Positions 46,816-54,895 of a DNA stretch of 64,000 nucleotides are shown here, piece by piece. Source of the DNA: Brachyspira pilosicoli (lineage in GTDB: Bacteria; Spirochaetota; Brachyspiria; Brachyspirales; Brachyspiraceae); NCBI RefSeq assembly GCF_036997485.1, contig NZ_JAWLPU010000003.1:248001-312000 (forward strand). Direction: 5' to 3'. The position numbers were made by a program, and so were the translations under genes. The notes under the pieces are model-generated. The model was not told where the DNA came from and searched no databases. It saw nothing but the letters and a program-made list of their open reading frames with translations. The stretch's first letter is position 1. Each line of letters opens with the position of its first letter.

Positions 46816-48018
46816 ATGAACAAAATGATACCTTTCTCTCCGCCAGACATTACAGACAATGAAATTGAGGCTGTAGTTAATGTTTTAAAATCTGGCTGGA
46901 TTACAAGCGGACCTGTAAACAAAGAGCTTGAAGAGGAGCTTTGTAAATATATAAATGTTAAGAGGGTAAAGCTTTTATCAAGTGCTACTATGGCTATGGA
47001 GCTTGCTTTAAAAATATTCGGCGTTACTCAAGGCGATGAGGTGATAGTGCCTGCGTACACTTATGCTTCTACTGCTAATGTGGCTATACATTTGGGGGCT
47101 AAGGTTGTGTTTATTGATGCGGCTGATGATGATTTTAATATAGATTTAGAGAAACTTGAAAAGGCTATCACACATAAAACCAAAGCTGTTATTGCTGTTG
47201 ATATTGCTGGAAAGCCTTGCGATTATGAGGGCATTATAAAAATACTTGAAAAGAAAAAAGATTTATTTACTCCATTAAACAAATATCAAAAGCAATTAAA
47301 CAGGGCTTTATTTTTGCTTGATGCTGCTCATTCTATCGGTGCTGTTTACAAAGGAAATAGGGTAGGAAGTCAGGCTGATTTTTCTTCTTTCTCATTTCAT
47401 GCTGTTAAGAATGTTACAACTGCTGAGGGGGGAGCTTTGAGTTTTAATGATATTGGCAACATTGACGCTGATGAAATTTACAGAGAAGTGTCTGTTTGGG
47501 CTTTGAATGGTCAGAACAAAAGTGCTTTAGATAAAACTAAATTAGGAAGCTGGAGATATGATATTGAGGTTGCGGGTTATAAATGCAATATGAGCGATAT
47601 TCATGCGGCTATTGGTTTATCACAATTAAAGAGATATGATGAGATGCTTAAAAATAGAAAAAACATTGTGAATATATACAACAGTGTTTTGGGTGCGAGC
47701 AAAAAAGTTATACTTCCTGTTTTCAAAGACGATGAGGCTGAATCATCTTATCATTTGTATTTATTAAGAATTAAGGACTATGAGGAGGCTGATAGGGATT
47801 TGCTTATAGAGAAGATGGCAGAGCTTGGCATAGTGCTTAATGTGCATTATTTGCCTCTTCCTTTTCACAAAGTTTATAAAGATTATATTGATAATAATTA
47901 TATAAATGCTTTTAATTTGTATAAGAATGAAGTAACTTTGCCATTATACAGCACACTTAAAGAGGAGGACGCTTTATATATTGCTAAGAATGTGCTTAGG
48001 TATTTGGAGAGCAACTGA
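46816..48018 (+). CDS. DegT/DnrJ/EryC1/StrS-family aminotransferase
   Basis: PLP-dependent transaminase of the sugar-aminotransferase fold, usually acting on nucleotide-linked keto-sugars for surface polysaccharide. The protein has 400 residues. Family motifs: FSPPDITDNEIEAVVNVLKSGWITSGP, VIVPAYTYASTANVAIHLGA, and SFHAVKNVTTAEGG with the PLP-binding Lys198. The C-terminal block NVHYLPLPFHKVY is present. An insertion near 145-165 (KKKDLFTPLNKYQKQLNRA) is longer than usual. AAGGA lies before the ATG. No sugar-nucleotide genes are adjacent. Confidence 0.93.
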   Translation: MNKMIPFSPPDITDNEIEAVVNVLKSGWITSGPVNKELEEELCKYINVKRVKLLSSATMAMELALKIFGVTQGDEVIVPAYTYASTANVAIHLGAKVVFIDAADDDFNIDLEKLEKAITHKTKAVIAVDIAGKPCDYEGIIKILEKKKDLFTPLNKYQKQLNRALFLLDAAHSIGAVYKGNRVGSQADFSSFSFHAVKNVTTAEGGALSFNDIGNIDADEIYREVSVWALNGQNKSALDKTKLGSWRYDIEVAGYKCNMSDIHAAIGLSQLKRYDEMLKNRKNIVNIYNSVLGASKKVILPVFKDDEAESSYHLYLLRIKDYEEADRDLLIEKMAELGIVLNVHYLPLPFHKVYKDYIDNNYINAFNLYKNEVTLPLYSTLKEEDALYIAKNVLRYLESN

Positions 48019-48055
48019 GCTTAGGGATAAGCGGTTGTGTTTTTTATGTTTTTTT

Positions 48056-48238
48056 ATTTGCAGGGCTTTGCCCCGCACCCCAGTTCTTTTATTGGTATAA
48101 AAGAACCAAAAGAACTGCATTTAATAAAATATAGCTTTTTATGTATAGCAAAATATAGATATTATTTTATATATTCCAAAATATAAAGCTAAAACACTCG
48201 CACTTTTTGGTTCTTTTTGCTGCGGGAAAAAGAACAAT
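48056..48238 (+). repeat. Modular hairpin repeat, copy 10 (clean reference copy)
   Basis: A complete, cassette-free copy. The outer hairpin is TTTGCAGGGCTTTGCCCC. The head stem GTTCTTTT (48083-48090) pairs with AAAAGAAC (48099-48106). The L1 linker runs TATAGCTTTTTATGTATA to AAAGCTAAAACAC. The tail stem GTTCTTTTT (48210-48218) pairs with AAAAAGAAC (48227-48235). It is followed at once by copy 11. Confidence 0.9.
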
Positions 48239-48250
48239 AATTTTTTTAAT

Positions 48251-48447
48251 TTTTGCAGGGCTTTGCCCCGCACCCCACTTCTTTTGTTGCCACAAAGAAG
48301 CAAAAAGGCTGCATTTAATAAAATATAGCTTTTTATCTATAACAAAATATAAATATTATTTTATGTATTCCAAAGATATAAAGCTAAAACACTCGCACTT
48401 TTTGGTTCTTTTGACGAAGTCCGCACAGCGAAGGCGGGAAAAAGAAC
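48251..48447 (+). repeat. Modular hairpin repeat, copy 11
   Basis: A tandem partner of copy 10 with almost the same linker. Its head arms are CTTCTTTT (48278-48285) and AAAGAAG (48294-48300), both changed relative to copy 10. The tail loop has gained the cassette GACGAAGTCCGCACAGCGAA. Confidence 0.9.
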
Positions 48448-48493
48448 AATAAAAAATATATAAAATAAAATAAATTAAAATTGAGTAATCATA

Positions 48494-49408
48494 GTGATTT
48501 ATATTTTTGTTAGTTTGATTATTGTTATTATAGCTATCCTTCTCTGCTATCTCTATTATGAAATAAAAATACACAACACTAAAAAAATAAATAATAATCT
48601 GCAAATAATGCTCGCTGTTAAAACTTATGATAATGACTTAATTAACATAATAAAAGATGATGATGTTAAAGGAATAATCATTAACATAGCCGATATTAAT
48701 ACAATTGAAAAACTAATAAAAAATATAAAAGAAAATATAAATAAAAAAATATTCATAGCATTAGACGAAGATTATAAGCCTACGCATAATTTATTTTTTG
48801 ACCAGCACTTTAAGGTTTATCAAAGCTATATTGGTGAGAGGCAAAGCGAAACTTATGCATACGATATTGCTAAAAAAAGGGCATCTACTCTTAAAGCTAT
48901 TGGCGTTAATATGTTTTTATCTCCTGTAGTAAATACTCTCTGTAATGAAAAATCTCATCTAAAAGAGCATATCTTCAGCGGCGATAAACAAATTGCTTCA
49001 AAGTTAATATCTCAAACAATTAAAGCGTATAAAGACAAAGGCGTCCTCACCGCCGCAAAATATTTTCCAAAATACTATGATGATGAGTTATATATAGAAG
49101 ATAATATGAAAAATGTTGAAAATATAATCGACTCAAAACAAACCTTCTTGTCGGCAATAGAAAGCGACTTCTTTGTGATGAGCCATATTAAAAATGAAAA
49201 ATTATATAGAGATTATCTTTTTAATAGCCTTAACTTTAATGGCGTTGTAATGACAGATTATATTAATAAATACTCTCTTATAAATAATAATTTGCTTAAT
49301 GTTATTGATTATAGGTTTTATAAATTAAATAGAGAAAAGATAAAAAATATTAAAACAGAGGATAGTGAATTATGCGTAAAAATTTCAAAGCTGTTAAATC
49401 GATTATAA
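48494..49408 (+). CDS. Degenerate glycoside hydrolase family 3-like membrane-anchored protein
   Basis: The protein has 304 residues from a GTG start, with an N-terminal membrane anchor (about 3-22). It aligns in layout with the GH3 lipoprotein downstream: YDIAKKRASTLKAIGVNMFLSPVVNTLC matches YNIAYNKANFLKDMGINMILGPLCDVP, and LNFNGVVMTDYINK matches MGFKGVIITDDLVM. Catalytic parts are lost: the GH3 motif KHFPGHGDT is AKYFPKYYDDE here, and the EEGG loop is replaced by DEDYKP. It is probably inactive. The Shine-Dalgarno is weak. It overlaps the active paralogue by 37 bases. Confidence 0.8.
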   Translation: MIYIFVSLIIVIIAILLCYLYYEIKIHNTKKINNNLQIMLAVKTYDNDLINIIKDDDVKGIIINIADINTIEKLIKNIKENINKKIFIALDEDYKPTHNLFFDQHFKVYQSYIGERQSETYAYDIAKKRASTLKAIGVNMFLSPVVNTLCNEKSHLKEHIFSGDKQIASKLISQTIKAYKDKGVLTAAKYFPKYYDDELYIEDNMKNVENIIDSKQTFLSAIESDFFVMSHIKNEKLYRDYLFNSLNFNGVVMTDYINKYSLINNNLLNVIDYRFYKLNREKIKNIKTEDSELCVKISKLLNRL

Positions 49409-50457
49409 TTTTATTTAGTTTTGTAATTGTTGGGTTAGCTATTAATTCTTGCACCAAAAAAGACAGCATCACAGAAGATGAAAAATATATTTTAGAATTG
49501 AAAAAAAAATATTCTTATTTATCTGATTATATAGATGAAGTTAATAGTATGAGCATTGAAGAGAGGAGAGGGCTTCTTACTATGGTGGGCATCACTGACA
49601 CAGTATTAAGCGAGGAAACTATAAAGACATTAAAAGATAATCATATTGCTGGCGTTATACTTTTTAATTACAACATAGTAGACGAGGAACAATTAAAAAA
49701 ACTCACATCAGACTTAAAGAAATATGTTAACAAAAATATGTTAATCTCTATAGACGAAGAAGGAGGAGAAGTCTTTAGAATACCTTTCGACAAATACAAA
49801 GACATTTCAGCAAAAATGATAGGCGACAGCAACAGCATTGAATATGCCTACAACATAGCCTACAACAAAGCAAACTTTCTAAAAGATATGGGTATTAATA
49901 TGATACTTGGTCCGTTATGCGATGTGCCAAGCAATAAAGATTCTTATATATATAATAGAAGCTTTTCTACAAATGTTGAAATGGTTTCAAAGATGATAGA
50001 AGCTACAATAAAAGCTCAGAAAGATGCCGGTATTATAAGCGTTGTTAAACATTTTCCCGGTCATGGGGACACCGCTGTTAATTCGCATGATGAGTTTCCT
50101 GTAATAGACAAGACTTTAGAAGAGCTTAAAAATAAAGAATTAATACCTTTTCAAAAGGCTATAGATTTGGGTGCTGAGATGGTTTTAATTTCTCATATAA
50201 AAAATAAATATATAGATGATGAGCTTCCTGCCAGCATGTCAGAAAAATATAGAAAATTGCTCGAGGAAGATATGGGTTTTAAAGGCGTGATTATTACAGA
50301 CGACCTCGTTATGACAGGCAAGATTAACAGCACTATCAATTATGGTATAAATCTCACAAGCAATATTTATAAAAATGTAAAAGATATGTTTAGAAATATT
50401 GAACCAGATATAATTTCATGTGCTAAGGTATTAAAGATAATGAGAGAAAATACCTAA
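49372..50457 (+). CDS. Glycoside hydrolase family 3 (NagZ-like) lipoprotein
   Basis: The protein has 361 residues with a lipoprotein signal ending LAINSC (Cys27). GH3 motifs are intact: SIDEEGGEVFRI near 127-138, KHFPGHGDTAVNSHDEFPVI at 226-245 (the His/Asp pair of NagZ-type enzymes), and TDDLVM at 309-314 with the nucleophile Asp. It probably removes beta-linked N-acetylglucosamine from muropeptides or glycans outside the cytoplasm. The start lies inside the end of the degenerate paralogue. Confidence 0.9.
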   Translation: MRKNFKAVKSIIILFSFVIVGLAINSCTKKDSITEDEKYILELKKKYSYLSDYIDEVNSMSIEERRGLLTMVGITDTVLSEETIKTLKDNHIAGVILFNYNIVDEEQLKKLTSDLKKYVNKNMLISIDEEGGEVFRIPFDKYKDISAKMIGDSNSIEYAYNIAYNKANFLKDMGINMILGPLCDVPSNKDSYIYNRSFSTNVEMVSKMIEATIKAQKDAGIISVVKHFPGHGDTAVNSHDEFPVIDKTLEELKNKELIPFQKAIDLGAEMVLISHIKNKYIDDELPASMSEKYRKLLEEDMGFKGVIITDDLVMTGKINSTINYGINLTSNIYKNVKDMFRNIEPDIISCAKVLKIMRENT

Positions 50458-50480
50458 CACATAAAATTATTATTTAGTTA

Positions 50481-50777
50481 TTAATTAGCTTTTTTCTTTT
50501 TTCTGTTGCTGTTTGGGTTTCTTTTGTATGTTAGAGTAGAATCTAATCCTTTAGCAACAAACTCATTTATGATGTTTACTACGGTATGATATGTTACATT
50601 ATATTGTTTAGCGATGTCAGTATGTGTCAGGCCAGTATTTTTTTTGTCATCTAAAGCTAATATAATGTTTGCTCTCGATATCAACCTTTTAGATTTACCT
50701 TCATTTTTGATAAAATCTTTAATCTTTTGCTTTTCTTCCTCTTTTAAAGATATTATGTGTTTAGTAGTTATACTCAT
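50481..50777 (-). CDS. IS630-type helix-turn-helix protein (truncated transposase or domesticated regulator)
   Basis: The protein has 98 residues. ISLKEEEKQKIKDFIKNEGKSKRLISRANIILAL followed by GLTHTDIAKQYNVTYHTVVNIINEFVAKGLDSTL is the winged-helix N-terminal domain of IS630/Tc1-like transposases. The catalytic DDE domain is absent; the protein ends in a Lys-rich tail (RKKKKAN) and a stop. AGGTTTAAA precedes the start. No inverted repeats were found at the edges. It may be a remnant or a small stand-alone DNA-binding protein. Confidence 0.75.
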   Translation of the reverse strand: MSITTKHIISLKEEEKQKIKDFIKNEGKSKRLISRANIILALDDKKNTGLTHTDIAKQYNVTYHTVVNIINEFVAKGLDSTLTYKRNPNSNRKKKKAN

Positions 50778-50980
50778 TTTTTAAACCTCCAATTTTAATA
50801 CTAAAACAACTAATAAAGATATTGTTTTAAGTTAAAAAAGAATTTAACTTAAGTCTATAACATAAAAACACAAAGAAAATATAAAAATACCATTTAATTC
50901 ATATCATATTTTAAGGGGAAATATAACATATTATAAAAAAATATCAATATGAAAACAATTACATGAAAATATGTTAATAA

Positions 50981-51628
50981 TTATCGTATGTCCAATAATT
51001 CAAAATGTACCTCCTTATATGTTTTTTTCATACCCCTTAAATAATATAAACATATATTTTTAATATTATGTAAAAAGTTTTCATCATTTATAGAATATAA
51101 ATTTATATTAATATTAACTATAGAACATTTTGCTGCAGCATATAATATTGTATACGCACATACTATATCGCTTATAACGCCCTCATTACCATATTTGTGA
51201 ATTATCTCAAAATGCTCTAATAACTCATAACAGCTTTTAAGCGTTTGAAGAGGAGGCTCTAATGCTTTTTTTGCTGCTTCAGAGATGGCGTTTTTTCTAA
51301 TCTCTTTTTGTTCATCGGTGTCTTTAGGCAATTTGTATGCGTCCATAATTAATTGAAACATATCAGCATCTTTATCTACAATTTCTATTAACTGAGATTT
51401 TATTTGTTTTATATTTTCTACAGCGTTATTGAAAGCAGTTTGTTTTTCTGTTTCTAATTCTTTAAACTTTTTTTTGTTTACGGTAAGATGAGCAACCATT
51501 CCAGCCAAAGCACAAGCCAAGCTACCAACAACAGCAGTAACGCTTCCGCCTCCCGGAGCAGGCAATGATGAATCTACATCATTAATATAATTTAGCACGC
51601 TTTTGTTTATGAGCTTTTCCATTTTCAA
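50981..51628 (-). CDS. Cyclodeaminase/cyclohydrolase family protein (FTCD-C/FchA)
   Basis: The protein has 215 residues. The N-terminal block SSLPAPGGGSVTAVVGSLACALAGMV is the signature of formiminotetrahydrofolate cyclodeaminase and related cyclohydrolases. The helical bundle with DADMF near 85 and LEPPLQ follows. It would release ammonia from 5-formimino-THF to give methenyl-THF in histidine/purine breakdown. No formiminotransferase gene is adjacent. AAGGAGAT precedes the ATG. Confidence 0.88.
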   Translation of the reverse strand: MKMEKLINKSVLNYINDVDSSLPAPGGGSVTAVVGSLACALAGMVAHLTVNKKKFKELETEKQTAFNNAVENIKQIKSQLIEIVDKDADMFQLIMDAYKLPKDTDEQKEIRKNAISEAAKKALEPPLQTLKSCYELLEHFEIIHKYGNEGVISDIVCAYTILYAAAKCSIVNININLYSINDENFLHNIKNICLYYLRGMKKTYKEVHFELLDIR

Positions 51629-51749
51629 AAATCTCCTTAAAAGTTTTTTAATGTTTTTTTGTGATGCGGTTAATAATTTATTTGAGAGTTCAATATACTA
51701 AAGATTTTATATTTTGTCAAAATTTGTTTTTATATTTTTATAAATTATA

Positions 51750-51983
51750 ATTATCAACTTTTTCCCGCCTTACGCTCTGCGGACTTCGTCAAAATAACGA
51801 TAAAGTGCAAGAGTTTTAACTTTGTCTTTTGGAATATATAAATCTAAAATAATATCTATGTTTTCGTATACATAAAAAGCTATAATTTATTGAATGCAGT
51901 TCTTTTGCTTCTTTTATATCAATAAAAGAAGTGGGGTGCTACCCTAAGGGCACGCTTCGCAGGGGGCAAAGCCCTGCAAATAT
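51750..51983 (-). repeat. Modular hairpin repeat, copy 12
   Basis: A complete copy. Tail CAACTTTTT has loop cassette GCGGACTTCGTC and a decayed second arm (AATAACG). The head stem is CTTCTTTT with AAAAGAAG, with cassette CTACCCTAAGGGCACGC and outer hairpin GGGGGCAAAGCCC. An L2 linker (TAGTATATATTTAAATAACT) joins it to copy 13. Confidence 0.86.
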
Positions 51984-52059
51984 TAACTTCAAAATAGAAA
52001 TTTAGAAAATACAAAAATCTTTAGTATATATTTAAATAACTGATTTATGTTCTTATTTT

Positions 52060-52180
52060 TATTCAACTTTTTCCCGCCTTCGCTGTGCGGACTTCGTCAA
52101 AAAGTTGCAAAAAACGCAAGTGTTTTAGGTTTATATTTTGTCTATATATAAAAAGTTAGGTTTCATTAAATGCAGTTCTT
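52060..52180 (-). repeat. Modular hairpin repeat, copy 13 (tail and L1 only)
   Basis: The tail stem CAACTTTTT pairs with AAAAGTTG around CCCGCCTTCGCTGTGCGGAC. The L1 linker ends at ATTAAATGCAGTTCTTA, where the head should start but is missing. Confidence 0.83.
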
Positions 52181-52215
52181 ATATTTAGTATATAGTATAA
52201 TAAATACAATAACTT

Positions 52216-53301
52216 TCACTTCCTCTTTAAGTGCTTAAACTGCTCCTTTGTCGCTTCTATTACCTCTTCTAATGTCATACTCTCTCTGCCTAACTCCCGC
52301 TCTAATTCCTCCATCTTTTTCTTCTCTTCAAGCAATGCTTTTTCTCTCTCCCTTTTTTGTTTTTGAAGTTTTCTTGCCCTTTCTAATAATTGTTCTTCTG
52401 TGTAATGGGGCTTTATGACTTTTTCTTTGTCCCCATCTCTTAAATAGATTTTTAAAAAACTTAAAAAATCAAGCCATAATGTTGGTATGTTGTTTTTCTC
52501 TTTTGCTTTTAATTTGGCATATTTAATACACTCCCTCCAATCATACTTTCTTTCGTTAAAAATCTTTAATAATAGTTCTTGTTTTTCTTTGCTCTTAAAA
52601 CCGTATAACTCAGAGATTTTGGAAGCATTGTTGTAAGTGAAATTATTAAATACTTGGCATAATTCTAATACAAAAGAATCAAACTCTGAGAGAAGAAAAT
52701 TACTATTAATTATATTATTATTTTTATTATTAATTATATTATTATCTTTAACTTTTTCTTTAATACCATCTAAGCAATTTTGATTATACTCTTTTATATT
52801 ATTTGATAAATCTGTATCATCATTTAATTTAATTCTATTAACTAATTTTATTTTTGCTAATGAGAAAGCATCATCATTTTTATTGGTATTGTTGTTTTTA
52901 TTAATGCTTTCATTTTCTTTATACTCTTCAATGCTGATGTTTTCTTTGATGTTAGTGATTTCTTCATTGTTTTTTAATTCTTCATTTTCTAACTTTTCAT
53001 TATCTAATTTTTTATTTTCAAGATTATTTATATATATCTTTCTCTTATCTACATTCTTCTCTTTTATATCATAAACCACCCTTATATAATTATGCTCTTT
53101 TAATTCTGATATGCATCTCGATATGCTTACATTGCTCATAGAATACAAATTAGCAAAATAGGCATTTGTGGCAAAACAGTAGCCTTTTTCATTGGAGAGG
53201 GCTGTAATCTCTCCGTATATTAATCTTGTGAGAGGGCTTAATCTTTTATCGTATCTAACATTTGCGGGTATTACGGCATAATAATTTTTTTTGTTATTCA
53301 T
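52216..53301 (-). CDS. Helix-turn-helix protein resembling plasmid/phage replication initiators
   Basis: The protein has 361 residues. The N-terminal 90 residues (YYAVIPANVRYDKRLSPLTRLIYGEITALSNEKGYCFATNAYFANLYSMSNVSISRCISELKEHNYIRV) form a winged helix of the HTH_36 type found in phage and plasmid replication proteins. The middle is a low-complexity Asn/Glu/Lys region (about 90-200). A DnaD-like helical part and a long Glu/Lys/Arg coiled coil (about 300-345) follow. AGGTGG precedes the ATG. No other phage genes are near. It could be a relic of an integrated element or a genus-specific regulator. Confidence 0.75.
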   Translation of the reverse strand: MNNKKNYYAVIPANVRYDKRLSPLTRLIYGEITALSNEKGYCFATNAYFANLYSMSNVSISRCISELKEHNYIRVVYDIKEKNVDKRKIYINNLENKKLDNEKLENEELKNNEEITNIKENISIEEYKENESINKNNNTNKNDDAFSLAKIKLVNRIKLNDDTDLSNNIKEYNQNCLDGIKEKVKDNNIINNKNNNIINSNFLLSEFDSFVLELCQVFNNFTYNNASKISELYGFKSKEKQELLLKIFNERKYDWRECIKYAKLKAKEKNNIPTLWLDFLSFLKIYLRDGDKEKVIKPHYTEEQLLERARKLQKQKREREKALLEEKKKMEELERELGRESMTLEEVIEATKEQFKHLKRK

Positions 53302-53513
53302 TATAAAACCACCTATTAATATTTTCTTTATACTAAATTCAATTTTTATAATGATTTATAAGCTTAATTTCTGGTCTTTTATGATTTTTTGTAAATTTTT
53401 TTCTAATTTTATTATAATTAATATGGTTTTATTACGATTTTTAATTGTTAAGTATAAAAAGTATAGTTTATAGAGCAAACTGTAAATAAACAGTAAAAAA
53501 ATGTAAATAAATA

Positions 53514-53542
53514 TTGACATTTCTTGATAATTTTTGTATATT
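53514..53542 (+). promoter_or_regulatory. Sigma-70 promoter of the PepSY-like gene
   Basis: A perfect TTGACA (53514-53519), a 17-base spacer and TATATT (53537-53542) lie just before the ribosome binding region. Confidence 0.75.
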
Positions 53543-53564
53543 ATAGTTAGGGAGTTTATTACTG

Positions 53565-53996
53565 ATGGCTAAAAGATATTCACTTTTAATTATCGTTTTT
53601 GTAATGCTATCTTCTGCATTATTTGCCGATGATTGGATGCTTCCTGCTTCTGCATTGCCAAAAAAAGCACAGGACTTTATCGCTTCAGCCTATCCGGGGG
53701 TTACAATATGGAAGGTTGAGCGCGATGACGGAAAGTTTGAAGTGGATTTATCTAATGGTGTTTCTATAGACTTTTATATGAACGGCGATTGGAAGAGCAT
53801 TGACGGTGAATATATGGGTGTTCCTAAAACAGTGCTTCCTGCCAATATAGCAAATGTTGTTGAAAAGACTTATCCTTCATCTATAATCATAGAAATAGAG
53901 AAAGAGTGGGGCAATTACAAAGTAAAGCTCAATAACATGATGGAATTATATATTTCAGCAGATGGTCAATTAATGGGTCAGAAATTTGACGACTAA
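53565..53996 (+). CDS. Exported PepSY-like (DUF2874) protein
   Basis: The protein has 143 residues. A signal peptide (KRYSLLIIVFVMLSSALFA) is followed by two matching PepSY-like repeats: LPKKAQDFIASAYPGVTIWKVERDDGKFEVDLSNGVSIDFYMNGDW and LPANIANVVEKTYPSSIIIEIEKEWGNYKVKLNNMMELYISADGQL. It is a small periplasmic protein of the type common in Bacteroides and spirochaetes. It has a good promoter and is monocistronic. Function is unknown. Confidence 0.88.
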   Translation: MAKRYSLLIIVFVMLSSALFADDWMLPASALPKKAQDFIASAYPGVTIWKVERDDGKFEVDLSNGVSIDFYMNGDWKSIDGEYMGVPKTVLPANIANVVEKTYPSSIIIEIEKEWGNYKVKLNNMMELYISADGQLMGQKFDD

Positions 53997-54015
53997 AAAA
54001 ATTATTATTAAATAA

Positions 54016-54298
54016 AATGCAAGTGTTCTAACTTTATCTTTTTTGAATATATAAAATAATACCTATGTTTTCGTATATATAAAAAGCTATGGTTTATTAA
54101 ATGCAGCCTTTCGCGAAGCGTATCCGAAGGATATAAGGTTCTTTGTGGCAATACCGAAGGCACTTCCTACGGTCGCCCTGAAGGACTCCCTTCGGTCGCA
54201 CCGAGTAGGTGCCTTGCCTACGGCACGCAGAGCGTCGGCAAAAGAATTGGGGTGCTACCCTAAGGGCACGCTTCGCAGGGGGCAAAGCCCTGCAAATA
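54016..54298 (-). repeat. Modular hairpin repeat, copy 14 (most heavily cassetted)
   Basis: L1 and head only. The head loop carries at least four GC-rich cassettes in a row: GCGAAGCGTATCCGAAGG; CACTTCCTACGGTCG with CCTGAAGGACTCCC; ACCGAGTAGGTGCC; and TACGGCACGCAGAGCGTCGG. Then come CTACCCTAAGGGCACGC and the outer GGGGGCAAAGCCC. Confidence 0.86.
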
Positions 54299-54317
54299 AA
54301 AAAACTTATTAATTCTA

Positions 54318-54537
54318 TTGTTCTTTTTCCCGCCTTCGCTCTGCGGACTTCGTCAAAGTTTTTGCCCTCCGGGCACGCTTCGCGAAAGTGCAAGTGCTAT
54401 AGCTTTATATTTTAGAATATATAAAATAATATCTATATTTTGTATATGCATAAAAGTTATAATTTATTGAATGCAGTTCTTTTGGTTCTTTTATACCAAT
54501 AAAAGAACTGGGGGTGCGGGGGCTAGTCCCCGCAAAT
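54318..54537 (-). repeat. Modular hairpin repeat, copy 15
   Basis: A complete copy. The tail begins GTTCTTTTTCCCGCC and carries two loop cassettes (GCGGACTTCGTC and GCCCTCCGGGCACGCTTCGC). The head stem GTTCTTTT pairs with AAAAGAAC, and the outer hairpin is GGGGGCTAGTCCCC. An L2 linker leads to copy 16. Confidence 0.87.
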
Positions 54538-54624
54538 AAAAAACTTAAAAAATATTTTAACAAACTCAAAATATTTTAATATATATTTTAAAAAGTATAT
54601 TTTGTAATTTATATTTTTGTTTTT

Positions 54625-54801
54625 ATTCAACTTTTTTGTCGCTCTCGCACCTATACCTAAAGGTACTTCCTTCGGTTGCCCTGAAGGACTCCTTTCAGTC
54701 GCACCGAGTAGGTGCCTTACCTACGGCACGCAGAGCGTCGGCAAAAGAAGTGGGGGTACCTACCCTAAGGGCACGCTTCGCAGGGGGGCTAGCCACCGTA
54801 A
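54625..54801 (-). repeat. Modular hairpin repeat, copy 16 (L1 deleted)
   Basis: The tail arm CAACTTTTTTGTCGC runs straight into head cassettes (TACTTCCTTCGGTTG, CCTGAAGGACTCC, ACCGAGTAGGTGCC). It then reaches head arm AAAAGAAG and the outer part CTAGCC. The L1 linker is absent. The remaining sequence to folC is an L2-like linker (TTTAGTATATATTATAGC). Confidence 0.83.
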
Positions 54802-54895
54802 ACAATAAAAAATATAAAAAATATTTTGACAAACTTAAATTTTTTTAGTATATATTATAGCATATTTTATTTACAAAAAAACGGAAAACTTCAAT

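Noticed and set aside
50481-53301. Prophage or integrated plasmid
   Set aside because: A transposase-like HTH and a replication-like HTH protein lie close together, but there are no structural, integrase or partition genes and no attachment repeats.
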